This document shows, one piece after another, positions 1 through 6,208 of a stretch of 7,224 nucleotides of DNA (within the stretch, counting starts at the first letter, position 1; the number at the start of each line of letters is the position of its first letter). This stretch comes from Candidatus Omnitrophota bacterium (GTDB taxonomy: Bacteria; Omnitrophota; Gorgyraeia; Aquiviventales; Aquiviventaceae). The notes below the pieces were generated by a model. That model did no database searches and was not told the DNA's origin. It saw nothing but the letters and a program-made list of their open reading frames with translations. The translations under genes were made by a program, and so were the position numbers. The stretch is from NCBI GenBank assembly GCA_016206565.1, contig JACQRG010000074.1, forward strand, positions 1 to 7,224. Direction: 5' to 3'.

Positions 1-1104
1 CTCGATGCGGCCGATGCAGCCGCGCAGCTGCCCGCGCTTGCGCAGCGTCACGAACAGCCCGGTGGATTGCGCCAGCTCCGGGTGCCCCTCCAAGCCCAGC
101 GGCACGAGCCGGTCCTTGTACTTGGCCGGGTTGAGCTGCATGTCCAGGGTCAGCCGCGCCGCCTTCACGAGCGCGGCGCCGGCCTCGCTGGAGAGCCGGC
201 TCTCTGCAGCCGGCGGCCGGTCCGCCATGACGACCGTGCCGTAGCCGACCACGCGCGAGCGGTCCCCGGCCGTATCGCCGGAGTTCGCCGCGGCCAGCAG
301 AAACCGTTCCGGGTGGCCGAGCTTGGCGGCCAGCAGCAGGCTGGCGACGATGGGCCCTCGCCCGCACGCCTCCACCACCCCGCCCTCAAAGAGCCGGTCA
401 ACCGCCTGCGGCGTTTCGCCCAGGATGGCGCCGAGCGTGCGCAGGTCAATGTTCTTGGCATCGTCATACGGATGGTAGTGCGACAAGTCGGTGCTGAAGA
501 CGAATAGATAGTCGCCGCGCTTGGCCAGCGCAGCCAGGGCGTCGGCCAGGCCCTGGGCATGCGCCAGGGTCGCCCCGCCCATGAGGATGGGAATCAGCTT
601 GAACTCCCCCAGCGCCACCTGGAGAAACGGCAGCTCCACCTCCAGCGAGTGCTCGCCGGCCTCATGCGCCTCGGCATGGTGGCGCACCCCGCCGCCCTGC
701 CCCTCGAGGAACCGTACCGCCCGGGTATCAATCGGGATGCGGCCCAGCGGCGTCTCATAGACCTCGGCATGGTCGGCTGAGGAGCTCTCGAAGGAGAGGC
801 GGTGGGTGAACCCGACCACGACCACCCCCTCGTAGGTCTTGCCCTTGAGCTGGCGAAAACCTGCGGCGGCGATGGAGCCTGAGTAGGGGTAGCCGGCGTG
901 CGGGGCGATCAGGATGCGGGGCTTGCCCGGCAGGACGGCGTTGCCGCTGGCCTCCAGCAGATGGGCGACCAGCGCCCGGAGCTCCTCGGCCTTGGCAGGG
1001 TAGAATTGCCCGGCCACCTGCGCTTGCCGGGTGTCGGCGGCCGCGGGCTGGCTGCCTGCCGCCAGGAAGATGAGCCCAAGGCCAAGAATGGCCCAGCGTC
1101 TCAT
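1..1104 (-). CDS. Exported Memo-family / AMMECR1 fusion protein (AmmeMemoRadiSam B+A), C-terminus cut by window edge
   Basis: I translated this frame by hand; 368 codons lie in the window and no stop is reached. Residues 1-24 form a signal peptide: MRR, a hydrophobic stretch, then QPAAA-D, with no lipobox cysteine. Residues 27-295 match the Memo family, whose fold resembles class III extradiol dioxygenases: APHAGYPYSG (H69), FTHR (H101), EHSLEVELPF (H152), STDLSHY (D206, H209) and ACGRGPI (C247). These are the equivalents of the conserved metal-site residues of human MEMO1, all kept. From about residue 303 an AMMECR1 domain begins, reaching its hallmark LRGCIG at 360-365 just before the edge. 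In the AmmeMemoRadiSam gene set these two domains occur with a radical SAM protein; the biochemical role is not settled. The ATG at 1104 gives the signal peptide. There is no clear Shine-Dalgarno, and a -10-like hexamer lies six bases upstream, so the mRNA may be leaderless. I am sure of the families and unsure of the function. Confidence 0.9.
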   Translation of the reverse strand, partial: MRRWAILGLGLIFLAAGSQPAAADTRQAQVAGQFYPAKAEELRALVAHLLEASGNAVLPGKPRILIAPHAGYPYSGSIAAAGFRQLKGKTYEGVVVVGFTHRLSFESSSADHAEVYETPLGRIPIDTRAVRFLEGQGGGVRHHAEAHEAGEHSLEVELPFLQVALGEFKLIPILMGGATLAHAQGLADALAALAKRGDYLFVFSTDLSHYHPYDDAKNIDLRTLGAILGETPQAVDRLFEGGVVEACGRGPIVASLLLAAKLGHPERFLLAAANSGDTAGDRSRVVGYGTVVMADRPPAAESRLSSEAGAALVKAARLTLDMQLNPAKYKDRLVPLGLEGHPELAQSTGLFVTLRKRGQLRGCIGRIE

Positions 1105-1110
1105 GGCCCT

Positions 1111-1116
1111 ATTCTA
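1111..1116 (-). promoter_or_regulatory. Possible -10 box for a leaderless Memo/AMMECR1 transcript
   Basis: Read on the minus strand this is TAGAAT, five of six matches to TATAAT. It ends six bases before the ATG at 1104, so transcription would begin at or next to the start codon. No Shine-Dalgarno is visible in between, which agrees with a leaderless message. No good -35 hexamer lies at the right distance, so this could be chance. Confidence 0.3.
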
Positions 1117-1142
1117 CTACAAGAGGGCCTGGGAAAATGGCG

Positions 1143-1172
1143 TTGACACCCTGCCCGGCCCTCAGGTAGACT
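1143..1172 (+). promoter_or_regulatory. Sigma70-type promoter for the leader RNA / cold-shock unit
   Basis: TTGACA at 1143-1148 is a perfect -35 consensus. TAGACT at 1167-1172 matches four of six -10 bases including the key T, A and T. The spacer is 18 bases. Predicted transcription start is about 1179-1180. It points away from the Memo/AMMECR1 gene and towards the structured RNA and csp, with no competing gene between. Confidence 0.6.
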
Positions 1173-1178
1173 AGAGCC

Positions 1179-1411
1179 GCTTGAAGAGTAGCGCTCGAGC
1201 TGCGTGATCTGAACGGTCATTCAGCGATGCGCTCACGGCGCTGCAATCACTTGAAAACCTTGGGGTTATGAAGCTGCAGCGCGGGCGAGGTTGAACGGTT
1301 CAGCTCTGTTCGTCGTTCGGTTCGGTTCGTCACGTATAAGTCAGACAACGCAATCTGGAGAGTCCGAAGTCGCACGGTAGCCCAGAGGGTTGCCGGCGAC
1401 TTTTTTATTTT
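1179..1411 (+). ncRNA. Structured leader or independent small RNA upstream of csp
   Basis: About 225 nt lie between a strong promoter and a strong intrinsic terminator, with no convincing ORF. Visible pairings are CTGAA/TTCAG (1209-1213 with 1220-1224), an 8-bp stem GCGCTGCA/TGCAGCGC (1238-1245 with 1275-1282) enclosing AACC-TTGG-GGTT (1257-1268), TGAA/TTCA (1292-1295 with 1299-1302), and a long-range pairing of 1201-1208 with 1329-1336. CTGAAC at 1209-1214 can alternatively pair with GTTCAG at 1298-1303, so two folds compete. Four GTTCG units sit at 1308-1329. I see none of the hallmarks of 6S, SRP, tmRNA or RNase P RNA. It could be a free small RNA, or the cold-shock leader with an attenuator; long structured 5' leaders are known for cspA-type genes. 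No homologue is recognised. Confidence 0.5.
1367..1411 (+). terminator. Strong intrinsic terminator / possible attenuator before csp
   Basis: The stem pairs AAGTCGC (1367-1373) with GCGACTT (1396-1402) and CGGTAGCCC (1375-1383) with GGGTTGCCG (1387-1395). That is 16 pairs with two G-T wobbles, one bulged A (1374) and an AGA loop. TTTTTTATTTT follows at 1401-1411. It lies 87 bases before the csp start, so it either ends a separate small RNA or acts as a conditional attenuator of csp. Confidence 0.85.
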
Positions 1412-1497
1412 GAGGCTTTTTGGGAGGGCTGGCCAGGCCGCACGACGCTCGTGCTAGTGGGCCGGGCCGGCAGATTGGGAAGGGGGTGTAAGTCGCA
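1412..1497 (+). promoter_or_regulatory. csp proximal leader: hairpin and strong Shine-Dalgarno
   Basis: After the terminator comes a hairpin GCACGA-CGC-TCGTGC (1440-1454) that can be extended by GGCC/GGCC (1436-1439 with 1460-1463) across a five-base bulge. The ribosome-binding site AAGGGGGTG (1480-1488) differs by one base from AAGGAGGTG and is set about ten bases before the ATG at 1498. I could not find a separate promoter in this stretch, so csp probably depends on reading through the upstream terminator or on a promoter I cannot recognise. Confidence 0.5.
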
Positions 1498-1701
1498 ATG
1501 CCAAAGGGAACCGTGAAGTGGTTTAGTGACCAAAAGGGGTATGGATTCATTACCCCCGAAGACGGCTCCAAAGACGTCTTCGTCCACTACTCTGCCATCG
1601 GTGGTGACGGCTTCAAGTCCCTCAAGGAAGGCCAGGCGGTCGAGTTTGAGATCACCCAGGGTCCGAAGGGTCCGCAAGCCGCGAACGTCACGAAAGCCTA
1701 A
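1498..1701 (+). CDS. csp: Cold-shock domain protein (CspA family)
   Basis: This 67-residue protein is a single cold-shock domain, the standard length for the family. It binds single-stranded RNA and DNA and acts as an RNA chaperone that melts secondary structure. The start MPKGTVKWF is typical. RNP-1 is KGYGFI (residues 13-18) and RNP-2 is VFVHY (27-31), with the nucleic-acid-stacking aromatics W8, F9, Y15, F17, F28 and H30 in place. The C-terminus QAANVTKA is also typical. The gene has an excellent ribosome-binding site and lies alone between a long structured leader with a terminator and a strong 3' hairpin. In E. coli, CspA-family proteins can melt terminator hairpins, so feedback on its own leader is possible but only inferred. 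Identification is secure; whether it is cold-induced is unknown. Confidence 0.97.
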   Translation: MPKGTVKWFSDQKGYGFITPEDGSKDVFVHYSAIGGDGFKSLKEGQAVEFEITQGPKGPQAANVTKA

Positions 1702-1721
1702 CGCGTTCGAGCAGAGCAACA

Positions 1722-1762
1722 GCACCGCCCCTCCGCCATGCACTGTGGCGGAGGGGCGGTGT
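1722..1762. terminator. Shared hairpin between convergent csp and NAD kinase genes
   Basis: CACCGCCCCTCCGCC (1723-1737) and its perfect complement (1747-1761) form a 15-bp GC-rich stem with a nine-base loop. It sits midway between the csp stop (1701) and the NAD kinase stop (1767), where a bidirectional terminator is expected. T-tracts are weak on both sides (TGTGCTTTC on plus, GCTGTTGCT on minus), so it may act partly as an mRNA 3'-end protector. Confidence 0.7.
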
Positions 1763-1766
1763 GCTT

Positions 1767-2651
1767 TCAGGCGCGGCGCGTCAGGCCGAGGACGCGCACC
1801 GGATGGGAGCCGGCCAGGCGGATGCGCAGCTCATCCGCATAGCGCAGCGGGACGCGCAGGTGGGAGCCGTCAATGAACGCGCTGCCCCGGCGCATGAGCC
1901 AAGTCAGCCGGACGGTTTGCGCGGGGGCGAGCGCGCCGCCGAGCAGCCGGTTGCGGGAGAGGCGCCCCCGATAGAGCTCCCGGGGCCGGTATTGGAAGCG
2001 CGGCGCGCGCCAGGGCAGGCGCAGCCCGCCGGCCGCCAGCACCGCGCTGCTGGACCCGGCCGCGGTGGCGATCCATAGGCCGGAGCTTTTCTGCAGCTCG
2101 GCCCGGCCGCCGATGCGCAGGCGATAGCGGCTCATGGTGGCCGGGTCGTCGTGCGCGATGAGGATGTCGTTGACCACGCGCTGCGGCAGGACCCGCCCGT
2201 TGAGGCGCGCCTCGAGGCGGCGCAGGCGCAGCTGCGGCAGCCTCCCGCGCAGCGCGCGCTGCAGTAGCCGCGGGAACGTGCGGCGGTTGGCCGCGCAGAA
2301 CACCGCCTCGCTGCGCGCCGGATCCGAATTGACGCCCAGGATCGGCGTCTCACCTACGCTGTGCGCCGCCTGCAGGAACGTCCCGTCCCCGCCCACCGAC
2401 ACGACCAGCGCGTAGCGGCGGCGCACCCGCAACCCGACCCGGTACGCCACGTCGAACGGCACGCCGGCCTGGCGCAGGGCGGCCAGCACCGAAGCCAGCG
2501 CCTGCGCGTGCACCGCGTGGGCCCGGCGCATGTCCAGCACGTCCGGGTGGCGGCGGCGCAGCAGGCGCGAGAGGCGCGCATCCCGCAGCTCGGCCAGCGC
2601 GTGCTCATAGGCGCTTCTCTTGTAGACCACGAGCACCCGCGGGGGGTGCAT
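1767..2651 (-). CDS. nadK: NAD kinase (ATP-NAD kinase family), NADP synthesis
   Basis: The 294-residue protein should phosphorylate NAD(H) to NADP(H) in the cytoplasm. The diagnostic GGDGTFLQAAH lies at residues 87-97 with the catalytic D89. The second motif, usually NE, reads VVNDILIAH (159-167), so E is replaced by D. The third, usually like TPTGSTAY, reads SGLWIATAAGSSSAV (190-204), and FIDGSH (259-264) matches the usual DG segment. This SGLWIATAAGS version resembles the divergent branch that includes plant NADK3 and animal mitochondrial NADK2, rather than E. coli NadK; that branch often prefers or accepts NADH, so substrate choice is open. The ATG at 2651 lies seven bases after the cyclophilin stop, with AGGAG ten bases upstream overlapping the end of that gene, so the two are co-transcribed. 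The protein is very arginine-rich, in line with the GC-rich genome. It is the last gene of the minus-strand run. Confidence 0.88.
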   Translation of the reverse strand: MHPPRVLVVYKRSAYEHALAELRDARLSRLLRRRHPDVLDMRRAHAVHAQALASVLAALRQAGVPFDVAYRVGLRVRRRYALVVSVGGDGTFLQAAHSVGETPILGVNSDPARSEAVFCAANRRTFPRLLQRALRGRLPQLRLRRLEARLNGRVLPQRVVNDILIAHDDPATMSRYRLRIGGRAELQKSSGLWIATAAGSSSAVLAAGGLRLPWRAPRFQYRPRELYRGRLSRNRLLGGALAPAQTVRLTWLMRRGSAFIDGSHLRVPLRYADELRIRLAGSHPVRVLGLTRRA

Positions 2652-2658
2652 CCGCCGG

Positions 2659-3192
<534 letters not shown>

Positions 3193-3211
3193 CCTCCCTC
3201 CTTGTGTCCGC

Positions 3212-3631
3212 CTATTGTACGTCGGGACGCATCGGACCCCGCAACGATTTCTTTTCGGCGCGCAGGCGCTTGAGGCGCAGCAGCTTCTCTCGCGTGCGCT
3301 TGGAGCGCTTGCGCTTCTGGCGTCGCAGCTTTGCGATCTCCCGCGCCTGCTCGCTGAGCGCCCCCAGCCGCTGCGCCTCCAGCCGCTCCAGCAGAATGCG
3401 CCGCGCCAGGAACCGGTTGAGCGCCTGGGAGCGCTCGCGCTGGCAGCGCACCTCCAGGCCGCTGGGGCGGTGGCGCACCACGACGCAGGTCGCCACCTTA
3501 TTGACGTTCTGCCCGCCGGGGCCCCTGGAGCGCACAAAGTGCTCCTCCAAATCCTCCTCGCGCACGCCCAGCCGGTGCATGAGGGCGACGAGCTGGGCCT
3601 GCTTGAAGGGGGAGACGGGAAACGCCGCCAT
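3212..3631 (-). CDS. GGQ-type release-factor-like protein (ribosome rescue, class PF00472)
   Basis: The 139-residue protein has the peptidyl-tRNA hydrolysis motif GGQ at 39-41 in the context [13 protein letters not shown], followed by [16 protein letters not shown] (58-73), which is the RF1/RF2-type continuation of the domain. It lacks the stop-codon-recognition domains of RF1/RF2. The C-terminus (about 95-130) is a long basic helix rich in K and R, the kind of tail that in ArfB enters the empty mRNA channel of stalled ribosomes. The sequence after GGQ and the tail resemble bacterial relatives of mitochondrial MTRFR (C12orf65) more than E. coli ArfB, so it may act on stalled ribosomes or on split large subunits; which one is not visible. 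The ATG at 3631 is 17 bases after the upstream gene's stop and has no clear Shine-Dalgarno, so coupling to upstream translation is likely. Confidence 0.88.
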   Translation of the reverse strand: MAAFPVSPFKQAQLVALMHRLGVREEDLEEHFVRSRGPGGQNVNKVATCVVVRHRPSGLEVRCQRERSQALNRFLARRILLERLEAQRLGALSEQAREIAKLRRQKRKRSKRTREKLLRLKRLRAEKKSLRGPMRPDVQ

Positions 3632-3648
3632 GATCAGACGTTATGCGG

Positions 3649-4500
3649 TTAAAACGGCACCTGCACGCCGGCCAGCGCCTCGAACTCGCGGCCGGATCGC
3701 TCGAACCGCACGAACCATTCGGCGTCGCGCAGGAGCTTGCGCGTGAACGTCACCGTCACACCCAGCGGCTTGCCCTGCGGCGTGAGCAGCTCCACTTCAA
3801 CGGCGCTGCGGCGGCCGGCGGCCACGCGGCCCTGAAAACGCACCGGCTGCCGGCGGCCGTCCGCGTAGGGGATCTCCAGCGACACCGATAGGTCCCGGTT
3901 CAGCTTCCAGGTGCCGAACAGGACGATGCGCCGCTGCACGCGCCGCCCGCCGGCCAGCTCGATGCCGACCTGGTAGGCCAGGCGTCCCCGGCGGGCGTTG
4001 AGGCTGGGCGTCTGCAGGCTGGCGCGAAACGCGAACGCCGACTCGCCCGAGGCGTCGAGCCGGTACACCAGGCGGTTCGGGCCAGCCACGTCCCAGGCGC
4101 CGGCGAAGCGCAGCGCGCGCAGTGTCCGCCGCCTGGGATCCAGCTGCTGCTCGTAGCGATAGAGCAGCTCATGGCGGGGGCCGACCTCCCATCCGCCCTG
4201 GAAGGTCAGGCGGTCCTCGGCGCCCTCGCCCTTCCGCGCCATGAACACCAGGCGGTTGCGCGCATCCGCCTGCCAGCGGCCGGAGAGCTCCAGCTCCTGC
4301 GCGCTGACCTGGCCGTCGAGCTCATGCCGGCGCAGCGCAAAGAGCAGCCGGTGCGCCTCTGCCGCGATGATGCCGCCCTTGAGGGACACGCGCCGACGGC
4401 GCCGGCCCTGGGCGTCGCGCAGCGTCAGGGTGAGCTCGTGCGAGGGGGTCAGCGACCAGATCCCGTCCACCTCGGTGCGGCGCGACGGCCAGTCCCTCAT
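3649..4500 (-). CDS. Unrecognised protein made of about eight 30-residue beta-hairpin repeats
   Basis: I do not recognise the family. From the ATG at 4500 the product is 283 residues; the frame is open to a GTG at 4569, but that extension is encoded entirely in the cloverleaf repeat and looks like non-coding sequence. A unit of the form G-x-W, about eight residues, L-x-Y/F-x-A/Y recurs near residues 12-28, 42-58, 73-89, 101-117, 133-149, 165-181, 195-211 and 222-239, a spacing of roughly 28-32. Examples are GGWEVGPRHELLYRYE and AGAWDVAGPNRLVYRLD. Alternating hydrophobic residues imply two short strands per unit, so a beta-solenoid, beta-barrel or meandering sheet. No signal peptide or membrane helix is visible, so either it is cytoplasmic or the true start differs. 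An AGGG lies about nine bases before the ATG, inside the 17-bp stem. The next gene (release factor-like) starts 17 bases after the stop. Confidence 0.75.
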   Translation of the reverse strand: MRDWPSRRTEVDGIWSLTPSHELTLTLRDAQGRRRRRVSLKGGIIAAEAHRLLFALRRHELDGQVSAQELELSGRWQADARNRLVFMARKGEGAEDRLTFQGGWEVGPRHELLYRYEQQLDPRRRTLRALRFAGAWDVAGPNRLVYRLDASGESAFAFRASLQTPSLNARRGRLAYQVGIELAGGRRVQRRIVLFGTWKLNRDLSVSLEIPYADGRRQPVRFQGRVAAGRRSAVEVELLTPQGKPLGVTVTFTRKLLRDAEWFVRFERSGREFEALAGVQVPF

Positions 4501-4604
4501 CCCACGCCCTGCTGGTTGGCCGCAGGCCGGTCGCTGCGCAGCAGCGACCATTTCGCCCACGCCGAGCACCCATGTTGGCGGCGAAATCCAGCAGGGCGTG
4601 GGAT
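4499..4604 (-). promoter_or_regulatory. 106-nt cloverleaf-forming inverted repeat filling an intergenic gap
   Basis: A perfect 17-bp inverted repeat (4499-4515 with 4588-4604; one arm reads ATCCCACGCCCTGCTGG) encloses three further stems: GGCC-GCA-GGCC (4518-4528), a perfect 9-bp stem GGTCGCTGC/GCAGCGACC (4529-4537 with 4541-4549), and ATTTCGCC/GGCGAAAT (4550-4557 with 4580-4587). Neighbouring stems abut without spare bases, which gives a compact cloverleaf. The outer arms touch the stop codon of the 54-residue ORF (4604-4606) and the start codon of the repeat protein (4498-4500). In the minus-strand RNA the 3' arm contains the AGGG ribosome-binding site and part of the AUG. There is no T-tract, so this is not a normal terminator. 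It may be a translational coupling device, an mRNA-processing structure, or a small palindromic mobile element. Confidence 0.8.
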
Positions 4605-4768
4605 CATTCGGTCAGGATCTCGATGGCGCTGGCCAGGTTCACGATGGCGATCTCAATGGCCCGCGCATCCGGCCCCCGCGCGCCGCGCTCCTCCTTGGCC
4701 AGGACCCGCAGGCGCTCCAGGGCCGTCTTCAGTTCTTCGCCCATGCGCCGCGCCGCTTCATTCTTCAT
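4604..4768 (-). CDS. 54-residue small helical protein, unrecognised
   Basis: I found this short ORF by hand. It begins MKNEAARRMGEELKTALERL and ends with a hydrophobic segment IEIAIVNLASAIEILTE. It looks like two amphipathic helices (about 3-28 and 36-54) joined by a glycine/proline turn (RGARGPD), with no cysteines or membrane span, so a helical hairpin or small coiled-coil is likely. Its ATG at 4768 overlaps the last 11 bases of the AsmA-family gene, which suggests translational coupling, and its TGA abuts the cloverleaf repeat. The codon use is as GC-rich as that of its neighbours and the ORF fills the gap neatly, which supports a real gene. Function is unknown. Confidence 0.65.
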   Translation of the reverse strand: MKNEAARRMGEELKTALERLRVLAKEERGARGPDARAIEIAIVNLASAIEILTE

Positions 4769-6176
4769 CGTGGAGCACCCGCTGCAGCAGCGTCCCGATC
4801 AGCTCTTCCTTGCTGGGCTTCTGTTGCGGCTCGCCGGCCTGGGCCTGCCCCGGAGGCGGCGCTTGGGCATCCAGCTCCGGGGCCAGCAGCCGGCCCAGCA
4901 CGTCCACCGCCTTCCTCACCAGGACCCGGGAGGCGACGTACTGCAGGTCCGGCAGCACCGCGACGTGCGGCGGCCGGCCCTGGATGCTCACGGGAATTTC
5001 CATCCGTCCCGACGATGCCACCAGCCCCTCCAATTCGTTGACCCCGCCCACCACCGCCGCGGAAAGCTCCGGATCAATGGAGAGCAGCAACCGCGCGGCC
5101 ACCGTGCCGTCCAGACCGAGCCGCGCCCCGCCCGCGACCTCGAAGGTATCCGTCGCCAGGCGCACGTTCTCGCAGTGCAGCGCGGCGCCCTGCAGGCGCA
5201 CGGCCAGCTCGACCGGCTGGAAAATAGTGTCGGGCGCGGTCAGCTTGGCTTGGTACTCCGGCGGCAGGCGCTGCTGCAGGCTCTCGACCAGCCCCGGGAT
5301 CATGGACAGCTGCGCGAAGACCACGCGCAGCACGTTCACGCGCTCGAGCACGGCGTCCTCGAGCCGCAGGGTGCCGTCGCCTGAGGCCAGCACCACGCCG
5401 ATCGGGTCTAAGTCCGGCAGCACGCCGGTGAAGCTCAGGCTCAGGGTGCCCGCAAGCTGCGGCGACGGGGCAGGCGCCTGCGGCAGGACCCGCCCGAGCG
5501 GCAGCCGTTGCACCGACACCTGGAGGTTCTCAAGCGCCGAGGCCTTGCCGGGCTGGGGCGGCACCAGCCGGCCCTGCAGCCGCAGGTTGGGGCGCTCGCT
5601 CTCGAGCGCGCCGGCCAGCTCGACGTCAATCGGCCCTGCGGCCGAAATGTTCTTGAGCGTCAGGGCCGTCTGCCGCAGCCACAGCTCGGCCGGCGGCGAT
5701 GCCGACTCGTCGAGCCAGTGCAGCGTGCCATTGCGTATCTGCAGCGTTGAGACGCTGAAGGAAAAAGCGTCCTGGCGCGACGCCGCGGCCGGGGCGGCGG
5801 GCGCGGCGGCCAGCGCTAAGCCCAGGAGGTTGATGTCTCCCTCGGCGTCGCGCACGACATGCACCGTGGGCCGCTCCAGCGCCACCGAGACCACCTGCAC
5901 TTGCCGGCGCAGCAGCGGCTTGAGGCGGACCAGGGCGCTGGCCAGCGGCACGTCAATCAGCGGCTCGACCTTGAAGCCTTGCAGCTGCAGCGCGATGCCG
6001 CCGCGCCAGGCCAGCGAGAGCCGCTGCAGCGTCACCGGCCGGCCGAGCTCTTTCTCCAGCTGGGCCACGACCATCGGGCGATAGCGGTCCGCGTCGAAGG
6101 TGGCGATGAAGACCGCCAGGCTGATGAGGCCGAGCGCGACGAGCAGCGCAAGGAAGAGGAGAAGCCGTCTGCCCAT
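4758..6176 (-). CDS. AsmA-family inner-membrane-anchored envelope protein
   Basis: The 472-residue protein begins with a single membrane anchor (residues about 4-26, MGRRLLLFLALLVALGLISL) followed by the AsmA signature FDADRYRPMVVAQLEKELGR (27-46) and VTLQRLSLAWRGGIALQLQG, typical of the N-terminus of AsmA and related chorein-like bridge proteins. The rest is a long run of alternating beta-strands, as expected for a periplasmic groove. It ends in a proline/glutamine-rich linker and a short charged helix. E. coli AsmA is about 617 residues, so this is a shorter member. AsmA-like proteins are thought to affect outer-membrane lipid or protein balance, and several are proposed phospholipid carriers. 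The frame runs open to 6656, but upstream is the shadow of the PuuD-like gene, and the ATG at 6176 starts the anchor. The Shine-Dalgarno is weak. It begins 32 bases after the previous gene and its end overlaps the 54-residue ORF. Confidence 0.85.
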   Translation of the reverse strand: MGRRLLLFLALLVALGLISLAVFIATFDADRYRPMVVAQLEKELGRPVTLQRLSLAWRGGIALQLQGFKVEPLIDVPLASALVRLKPLLRRQVQVVSVALERPTVHVVRDAEGDINLLGLALAAAPAAPAAASRQDAFSFSVSTLQIRNGTLHWLDESASPPAELWLRQTALTLKNISAAGPIDVELAGALESERPNLRLQGRLVPPQPGKASALENLQVSVQRLPLGRVLPQAPAPSPQLAGTLSLSFTGVLPDLDPIGVVLASGDGTLRLEDAVLERVNVLRVVFAQLSMIPGLVESLQQRLPPEYQAKLTAPDTIFQPVELAVRLQGAALHCENVRLATDTFEVAGGARLGLDGTVAARLLLSIDPELSAAVVGGVNELEGLVASSGRMEIPVSIQGRPPHVAVLPDLQYVASRVLVRKAVDVLGRLLAPELDAQAPPPGQAQAGEPQQKPSKEELIGTLLQRVLHDEE

Positions 6177-6208
6177 GAGCGACGTGGCCTCTATTGCGCC
6201 TGGACTGG

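Noticed and set aside
165..560. 131-codon minus ORF
   Set aside because: It is out of frame inside the Memo domain and has no recognisable motif.
3193..3537. N-terminal extension of the cyclophilin frame
   Set aside because: The extension is a shadow of the release-factor-like gene; the ATG at 3192 has a signal peptide and a strong ribosome-binding site.
4501..4569. GTG-initiated extension of the repeat protein
   Set aside because: All 23 extra residues come from the cloverleaf inverted repeat and do not fit the repeat pattern; the ATG at 4500 fits better.
4499..4604. Cloverleaf read as a tRNA
   Set aside because: The closing stem is 17 bp, and there are no T-loop GTTC or anticodon-arm hallmarks or CCA end, so it is not a tRNA.
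4171..6084. Long plus-strand ORF of 637 codons
   Set aside because: It lies opposite the repeat protein, the 54-residue ORF and the AsmA-like gene. Its translation is a low-complexity mix rich in S, R, A, P and T with no domain, typical of an antisense shadow in GC-rich DNA.
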